Assembly: GCA_947630205.1 (NCBI GenBank)
Contig: CANRGW010000035.1
Coordinates: forward strand, 1 to 10,716
From: an uncultured Bacilli bacterium
Lineage (GTDB): Bacteria; Bacillota_I; Bacilli_A; RF39; UBA660
Direction of reading: 5' to 3'
DNA: 10,716 bases
Part shown: one piece after another, positions 6,684 through 10,716 of the stretch
Position numbering within the stretch: position 1 is the stretch's first letter
Layout of the letters: every line of letters begins with the position of its first letter
Translations under genes and position numbers: made by a program
Notes under the pieces: generated by a model
The model's input: only the letters and a program-made list of their open reading frames with translations
Told to the model about the DNA's origin: nothing
Databases searched by the model: none

Positions 6684-6712
6684 ATTATATCATATTTTAT
6701 GCATATTGTCAA
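6684..6712 (-). promoter_or_regulatory. Strong promoter of the ncRNA-oapA unit
   Basis: Minus strand: perfect -35 TTGACA (6712-6707), 17-bp spacer, perfect -10 TATAAT (6689-6684), preceded by the TGn extension (TGaTATAAT). The start is expected near 6676-6679. It is the best sigma-A-type promoter in the window, fitting an abundant RNA. Confidence 0.88.
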
Positions 6713-6753
6713 TTTTGTATGCTGCTTTTTAAGTTTTCTTAAAGATTTTTAAC

Positions 6754-6785
6754 TAAAAAAACATACTAACTTTTAATTAGTATGT
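6754..6785 (-). terminator. Intrinsic terminator of sspI-like gene
   Basis: On the minus strand, stem ACATACTAA/TTAGTATGT (arms 6785-6777 and 6769-6761) with a seven-base loop is followed by a T-tract (6760-6754). It separates the spore-protein transcript from the ncRNA promoter. A smaller 6-bp hairpin (6798-6812) overlaps the sspI stop codon. Confidence 0.75.
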
Positions 6786-6804
6786 AAACTAAAATTTAGA
6801 GTTT

Positions 6805-7026
6805 TTAACTCTTTTTTTCTTGAAAACGTTTTTTTAATTTATTTAAAATATTATTTTTTTCTTCATCACTTGCATCTTGCCAAATGATTTCAAAAAATAC
6901 TCCCATTCCTGGAAGGGTAACCTCATCTTGTTCTTTAATACTTTCTTCAATTGCTTTTTTAATTGTATCACAGTCATCATCTTTAAAATTATTAATTATA
7001 TAATCTCTTATTTTTATCTCGTCCAT
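6805..7026 (-). CDS. sspI: Small acid-soluble spore protein, SspI family
   Basis: A 73-residue, charged protein. Its centre reads LPGMGVFFEIIWQDASDEEK (residues 38-57) and matches the signature I know from Bacillus SspI (LPGLGVLFEVIW, then A..eK..mL). The length also agrees (about 71 in Bacillus). SspI is a minor spore-core protein made in the developing forespore; its exact role is not settled. The start at ATG 7026 has AAAGGA seven bases upstream. A sigma-G-like promoter lies directly upstream and a terminator downstream, so it is a single-gene unit. An overlapping plus-strand frame is a shadow. In the N-terminal half (residues 1-35) similarity is weak, but the helical, acidic pattern is kept. 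Confidence 0.82.
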   Translation of the reverse strand: MDEIKIRDYIINNFKDDDCDTIKKAIEESIKEQDEVTLPGMGVFFEIIWQDASDEEKNNILNKLKKRFQEKKS

Positions 7027-7045
7027 ATCATTATCCTTTCAAATA

Positions 7046-7074
7046 TAGTATGTAGTCTTTTACACTTTTTATGT
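7046..7074 (-). promoter_or_regulatory. Forespore (sigma-G/sigma-F-type) promoter of sspI
   Basis: Minus strand: ACATA (7074-7070), 17-bp spacer, CATACTA (7052-7046). The Bacillus sigma-G consensus is GHATR, 17-18 bp, CATWMTA, so this matches 4 of 5 and 7 of 7. The position is right for the sspI ribosome site. No equally good sigma-A promoter is seen there. Confidence 0.6.
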
Positions 7075-7102
7075 AAAATTTTTAGAAAAAGATTAAAAAA
7101 CA

Positions 7103-7131
7103 TTTACAAATAATAGGAAGATTATTATAAT
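7103..7131 (+). promoter_or_regulatory. Promoter of the mraZ division cluster
   Basis: -35 TTTACA (7103-7108), 17-bp spacer, perfect -10 TATAAT (7126-7131), with transcription expected near 7138. This places the MraZ-type repeats directly downstream of the start site. Confidence 0.75.
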
Positions 7132-7149
7132 TATAATTGAAGTAAGGCA

Positions 7150-7169
7150 AAAAGTGGGGAAAAGTGGTG
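7150..7169 (+). promoter_or_regulatory. mraZ: MraZ-binding repeats (MRB)
   Basis: Two tandem 10-bp units AAAAGTGGKG carry TGGGG at 7155-7159 and TGGTG at 7165-7169. MraZ is known to bind TGGG-type pentamers spaced by five bases in front of its own gene, and the period of ten fits. A degenerate third unit (AGGCA at 7145-7149) may precede them. The second unit overlaps the mraZ ribosome site. Confidence 0.7.
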
Positions 7170-7175
7170 AATTTT

Positions 7176-7604
7176 ATGTTAATGGGAGAATATCATAATA
7201 ATTTAGATATTAAGGCTCGCGTTGTTGTTCCTAGTAAATTCCGCGAGGAATTAGGAGATAAAATAATTTTAACACGTGGTCTTGATGGTTCTTTATTTAT
7301 TTATTCTACAGTAATGTGGGAGTCCTTAACAGAAAAATTAAAAACTTTATCCTTTACAGAAAAAGAGTCACGTAATTTTACAAGATTTTTACTTTCTGGT
7401 GCTGTTACTTTGGAATTTGATAAACAAGGTCGGATAATTATTCCAAGTTATTTAAAAGACTATGCTGCTTTAGAAAAAGAAGTCGTGCTTGTAGGTGTTT
7501 TAAATCGTGTTGAAATTTGGTCTTTGGATAATTGGAAGAAGTTTATGACGGATAATTTTAATGATTTATCAAATATTTCTTCAAATTTATTTAATTCAAA
7601 TTAG
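7176..7604 (+). CDS. mraZ: Transcriptional regulator MraZ
   Basis: A 142-residue protein with two SpoVT/AbrB-like halves, each carrying the family DxxxR pattern: LDIKARVVVPSKFRE near residue 11 and FDKQGRIIIPSYLKDY near residue 83. MraZ oligomerises into a ring, binds TGGG repeats in front of its gene and usually represses the division/cell-wall cluster. I choose ATG 7176 because the protein then opens MLMGEYHNNLD, as the family does (MFMGEYxH), with GGTGA five bases upstream. In-frame GTGs at 7164 and 7167 would add three or four residues and cannot be excluded. It is the first gene of the cluster, and rsmH follows nine bases after its stop. Confidence 0.95.
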   Translation: MLMGEYHNNLDIKARVVVPSKFREELGDKIILTRGLDGSLFIYSTVMWESLTEKLKTLSFTEKESRNFTRFLLSGAVTLEFDKQGRIIIPSYLKDYAALEKEVVLVGVLNRVEIWSLDNWKKFMTDNFNDLSNISSNLFNSN

Positions 7605-7613
7605 GAGGTATTT

Positions 7614-8537
7614 ATGCATTATAGCGTTATGTTAGAAGAAGCAATCAATGCCCTTAATTTGAAAGATACGGGAATCTACGTTGATGCGACTCTAGGATAT
7701 GCTGGGCATTCCAGCGAAATTTTAAAGCGAGTAAAAAGGGGTTTTCTATTCGCCTTTGACCAAGATATAAATGCTATTAATTATAGTAAAGAAAAATTAG
7801 GAAAGATAGGTTCTAATTTTCAAATCATTAAAAGTAATTTTTGTAATATGCAAGAAGAATTAAAAAAACTTGGCCAAGAAAAAGTTGATGGGATTTTGTT
7901 TGATTTAGGTGTTAGTTCACCACAGCTAGATGTCAAAGAACGTGGGTTCAGTTATCTTATGGATGCTCGTCTTGATATGCGGATGGATTTAGATAGTACC
8001 TTAACAGCCTATGATGTTGTTAATAAATATAGTGAGGCTGATTTAGCAAGAATAATTTTTACTTATGGTGAGGAACCTTATGCTAAAAGTATTGCAAGAA
8101 ATATTGTAAAAAGACGGAGTGAAAAACCAATTGAGACAACTTTTGAACTAGTTGAAATTATAAGAAAAAGTATGCCGGTTAAAAAAACAAAAGATAAAAA
8201 TCCAGCCAGACGTACTTTTCAAGCAATTAGGATTGAAGTTAATCATGAATTAGATATTTTAGAGACTAGTCTTAAAAAAGCCTTAAGTCTTTTAAATATA
8301 AATGGTCGACTTGCTGTTATAACTTTTCATTCTTTAGAAGATAGAATTGTAAAAAATGTTTTTAAAGAAGTAACAAGTATTGATGAATTAGTTAAAGGAT
8401 TACCAGATATTCCTCTTAACTATTTACCAGACTTTAAATTAGTTAATAATAAAGTAATAACTCCAAGTGAGAAAGAATTAGCAGAAAACTCAAGAAGTCG
8501 TTCTAGTAAACTTCGAGTTATTGAAAGGATAAAATAG
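7614..8537 (+). CDS. rsmH: 16S rRNA (cytosine-1402 N4)-methyltransferase RsmH
   Basis: A 307-residue class I methyltransferase (formerly MraW) that uses S-adenosylmethionine to methylate the N4 of C1402 in the ribosomal P site. The SAM-binding motif VDATLGYAGHS is at 23-33, the acidic end of the next strand is FDQD at 48-51, and the active-site strand FDLGVSSPQLD begins at 96. FSYLMDARLDMRMD and the late ITFHSLEDRIVK are also family hallmarks. Length agrees with the family (about 310). The glycine-to-tyrosine variation in VDATxGxGGHS (LGYAGHS) is tolerated in many members. The start has AGGAGG seven to eight bases upstream. ftsL follows after only two bases. Confidence 0.97.
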   Translation: MHYSVMLEEAINALNLKDTGIYVDATLGYAGHSSEILKRVKRGFLFAFDQDINAINYSKEKLGKIGSNFQIIKSNFCNMQEELKKLGQEKVDGILFDLGVSSPQLDVKERGFSYLMDARLDMRMDLDSTLTAYDVVNKYSEADLARIIFTYGEEPYAKSIARNIVKRRSEKPIETTFELVEIIRKSMPVKKTKDKNPARRTFQAIRIEVNHELDILETSLKKALSLLNINGRLAVITFHSLEDRIVKNVFKEVTSIDELVKGLPDIPLNYLPDFKLVNNKVITPSEKELAENSRSRSSKLRVIERIK

Positions 8538-8539
8538 GG

Positions 8540-8833
8540 ATGAAAAAAACAAAAAAGACAAGAGTAAAGATATCACGTTTTGAGAGATTTTTTTATGCTA
8601 TAACTATTTTTCTTGTTGCCTTATCTCCACTTATGATTGTTTTTGAAAAATCAACTTTATCAGAAGTTAACTATGAAGTTGAAAAAATAAAGAAAGAGAT
8701 ACAAACACAAGAAAAGGCTAATGAAAGTTTAGAAATGAAAATTAATGAATTAGCAAGTCTTGAAAATATTCAAAAGGTTATTCAAGATGAGGGCTTAGTA
8801 TATAATAATGATAATATCAAAAACATTGATTAG
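8540..8833 (+). CDS. ftsL: Cell division protein FtsL-like
   Basis: A 97-residue bitopic protein. A short basic cytoplasmic tail (KKTKKTRVKISRFERF) is followed by one membrane helix at about 15-34 and an external coiled coil at about 36-75. This is the FtsL architecture, which forms the FtsL-DivIC-FtsQ complex that activates septal wall synthesis. Primary sequence is poorly conserved in this family, so the call rests on topology and on its position between rsmH and the class B penicillin-binding protein, where ftsL normally lies. The ribosome site AAAGGA lies inside the end of rsmH, ten bases before the ATG, suggesting translational coupling. Confidence 0.85.
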   Translation: MKKTKKTRVKISRFERFFYAITIFLVALSPLMIVFEKSTLSEVNYEVEKIKKEIQTQEKANESLEMKINELASLENIQKVIQDEGLVYNNDNIKNID

Positions 8834-8856
8834 TTATTCTTGATAGAGGAGGATAT

Positions 8857-10716
8857 ATGAAGAAAGAGAGTAGAGTTAAAATAAGCAATTTACTTTTAAT
8901 ATTCGCTCTTTTTTTGTTTGTTGTTTTAATAGGGAGGGTTTCTTATATTGCTTTATCGCCAAAAATTGATAACATCGATATTCAAGAACTTGCTTCAAAA
9001 AGAACGACTAAGACAATTATTTTAAAGGCCAATCGGGGAACGATATTTGATAATTCTAATAATATTTTGGCTCAGGATGTTTCTAGTTACACCTTAATTG
9101 CTTATCTTGATCCGAAAAGAACAACTGATGAAAAAAATCCTGAACATGTTGTTGATAAAGAGAATACGGCTTTAGTTTTATCCTCTATTTTAAATATGGA
9201 ATATGATACTGTTTTAAGTTATTTAAATAAAGAAGGAGTTTATCAAACGGAATTTGGTCCTAAAGGGCGTGGCTTAACAGAATTAGAAAAAGATACTATT
9301 TTGGCAACCAAGTTACCAGGTATTGATTTTATAGAAACAACGAAAAGATATTATCCTTATGGAGAATTTTTATCATATTTAATCGGTTATGCTAAACTTA
9401 ATGAAGATGGTAGCATGCAAGGGGAATTGGGACTTGAAAAATCTTATAATGATGAATTAACAGGAACTAATGGAAAAACAGTTTATCAAAAAGATTTAAG
9501 AGGTTATAAAATTTCAGGAACGAAAGAAATGACGGAAGAAAAAGAAGATGGCTCAGATATTCATTTGACAATTGATAATAGTGTTCAATTCTTTGTTGAA
9601 GAAGCCATTAATAATTCTTATAAAAATTATGATTATGATGAAATTGATGTTATTGTTGCTAATGCGAAAACAGGTGCTATTTTAGGTTACGCAACGGCTC
9701 CTAGTTTTGACCCTAATATACGTGATATTACTAATTACATGGATTCGAATTCAAGTGTTGCTTTTGAACCAGGAAGTACGATGAAAATATATACTTATAT
9801 GGCAGCACTTGAAGCCGGGGTTTATAAAGGAAGCGATACTTATCAATCCGGTAGTTTTACTACGAAAGATAATACAGTTATAAGAGACTGGAACCGAGTA
9901 GGTTGGGGAAGAATTAGTTTTGATCAGGGTTTTATTTATTCAAGTAATACAGGGGTTGTAAACATTATGGATAAATATTTAGATGCGAATACTTTAAAAG
10001 ATTATTTAAAAAAACTAGGCTTTGGAACCAAAACAGGAATTAATCTTCCAAATGAAGCCAGCGGTAAAATTAGTTTCCGTTATGAAACCGAAGTTTTTAA
10101 TGCGGCTTTTGGTCAAGGTATAACAACAACTCCATTGCAACAAATTAAAGCCTTAACCACAATTGCTAATGATGGAGAAGAGTTAAATCCTTATATTGTT
10201 TCTAAAATAGTTAAAAGTAATGGCGAAGTAATTGAAAATAAACGAACTAGTTTAGGAAGAGTTGCATCAATTGAAACTGTTGAATATATGAAAAATTTAA
10301 TGTGGCATACCATTAATGATCCAGATGGAGCCGGACATGGTTACTATTTAGAAGGATATGACATAATTGGTAAAACGGGAACGGCTCAAATTGCTAGTAC
10401 GAATGGCCAAGGTTATTTACCCGGTGATAAAAATGTTATCAGAAGTATTGCCTTGATGTTTCCAAAAGATAATCCGGAAATAATTATCTATGGTGCCGTT
10501 AAACGTTCTGAAACCGCAACGGCTTTATCAGAACCAATTAAATATATAATTCAAAATATTTCCAAATATTATAATATGGATGGTAGTTCATCTTCGAAAG
10601 AAGAACAATTAGAAGAAATAGGTAATTATTTAAATCAAACAGTTGAAAGTAGTAAAGCAAGTTTAAATAAGCAAGGAATTAATCCTCTTATAATTGGAAA
10701 TGGTAACATTGTTACT
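8857..10716 (+). CDS. pbpB: Class B penicillin-binding protein (PBP2B/FtsI/SpoVD type), 3' end outside window
   Basis: 620 codons are visible, open to the window edge. An AGAGGAGG site precedes the ATG. A short cytoplasmic segment and one membrane anchor (residues 11-33) lead to a dimerisation/pedestal domain beginning KTIILKANRGTIFDNSNNIL (about 53-72). The transpeptidase domain has all three active-site motifs: STMK with nucleophile Ser307 and Lys310, SSN at 362-364, and KTG at 506-508. From about 590 the sequence turns into a PASTA-like repeat (VESSKASLNKQGINPLIIG), cut by the edge. The enzyme cross-links septal peptidoglycan and is the target of beta-lactams. Directly after ftsL, the vegetative division enzyme is most likely; a sporulation SpoVD-like copy, sometimes adjacent, is the alternative. 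Confidence 0.95.
   Translation, partial: MKKESRVKISNLLLIFALFLFVVLIGRVSYIALSPKIDNIDIQELASKRTTKTIILKANRGTIFDNSNNILAQDVSSYTLIAYLDPKRTTDEKNPEHVVDKENTALVLSSILNMEYDTVLSYLNKEGVYQTEFGPKGRGLTELEKDTILATKLPGIDFIETTKRYYPYGEFLSYLIGYAKLNEDGSMQGELGLEKSYNDELTGTNGKTVYQKDLRGYKISGTKEMTEEKEDGSDIHLTIDNSVQFFVEEAINNSYKNYDYDEIDVIVANAKTGAILGYATAPSFDPNIRDITNYMDSNSSVAFEPGSTMKIYTYMAALEAGVYKGSDTYQSGSFTTKDNTVIRDWNRVGWGRISFDQGFIYSSNTGVVNIMDKYLDANTLKDYLKKLGFGTKTGINLPNEASGKISFRYETEVFNAAFGQGITTTPLQQIKALTTIANDGEELNPYIVSKIVKSNGEVIENKRTSLGRVASIETVEYMKNLMWHTINDPDGAGHGYYLEGYDIIGKTGTAQIASTNGQGYLPGDKNVIRSIALMFPKDNPEIIIYGAVKRSETATALSEPIKYIIQNISKYYNMDGSSSSKEEQLEEIGNYLNQTVESSKASLNKQGINPLIIGNGNIVT

Noticed and set aside
6215..6690. RNase P RNA, tmRNA, SRP RNA or 6S RNA
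   Set aside because: No GAGGAAAGTCC-type P4 element, no tRNA-like TTCGANTC/CCA end with tag frame, no GGTGCTGTT-like SRP motif. Context fits OLE better.
6190..6690. T-box, M-box (magnesium) or c-di-AMP riboswitch in front of the transporter-like gene
   Set aside because: I see no TGGNACCGCG T-box sequence, no conserved M-box GGTGAGGCTCC block and no terminator hairpin directly before the gene.
6877..7113. 78-codon open frame on the plus strand
   Set aside because: Antisense to the sspI gene, which has a family signature, ribosome site, promoter and terminator. The frame is Phe/Ile-rich as expected of a shadow.
1..10716. CRISPR array, insertion sequence or phage genes
   Set aside because: No regularly spaced direct repeats, transposase motifs or terminal inverted repeats were seen on either strand.

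Overview
The window is AT-rich DNA from a Gram-positive Bacillota. Three things point to the Bacilli/Erysipelotrichia-like, host-associated part of that phylum: strong AGGAGG-type ribosome sites, a Bacillus-type elongator tRNA-Met with an encoded CCA, and a division cluster of the mraZ-rsmH-ftsL-PBP type. A small spore-protein gene (sspI type), preceded by what looks like a forespore sigma-G promoter, suggests the organism or its recent ancestors sporulate. All sense codons read with the standard code. No complete gene here ends in TGA.

Left part (1-1993): four same-strand genes encode three small helical WXG100-like proteins and a 378-residue protein with a WXG100-like N terminus and a C-terminal NlpC/P60-type cysteine peptidase. 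This looks like a type VII (ESX/Yuk-like) secretion substrate with its partner proteins, ending at a bidirectional terminator. Facing it is a membrane-anchored XRE regulator (1994-2863, minus), then a tRNA-Met gene (minus) with its own promoter and terminator.

Middle (3226-5643): ftsA-ftsZ form a two-gene operon with its own promoter. It lies upstream of the rest of the division cluster rather than at its downstream end.

Minus-strand block (5646-7074): sspI comes first. A textbook extended -10 promoter (TTGACA, 17 bp, TGaTATAAT) then drives about 450-500 nt of non-coding, hairpin-rich RNA, followed by a small four-helix membrane protein. The membrane protein resembles the CNNM/DUF21-like OapA family. 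A long structured RNA directly upstream of OapA is the known arrangement of OLE (ornate, large, extremophilic) RNA. I therefore interpret this block as an OLE RNA-OapA ribonucleoprotein locus, which is the most interesting content of the window. The RNA identity is inferred from context and structure, not from an alignment.

Right part (7103-end): mraZ-rsmH-ftsL and a class B penicillin-binding protein with a PASTA tail (cut by the window edge) form the start of the division/cell-wall cluster. A consensus promoter and two 10-bp MraZ-type TGGNG repeats precede mraZ.
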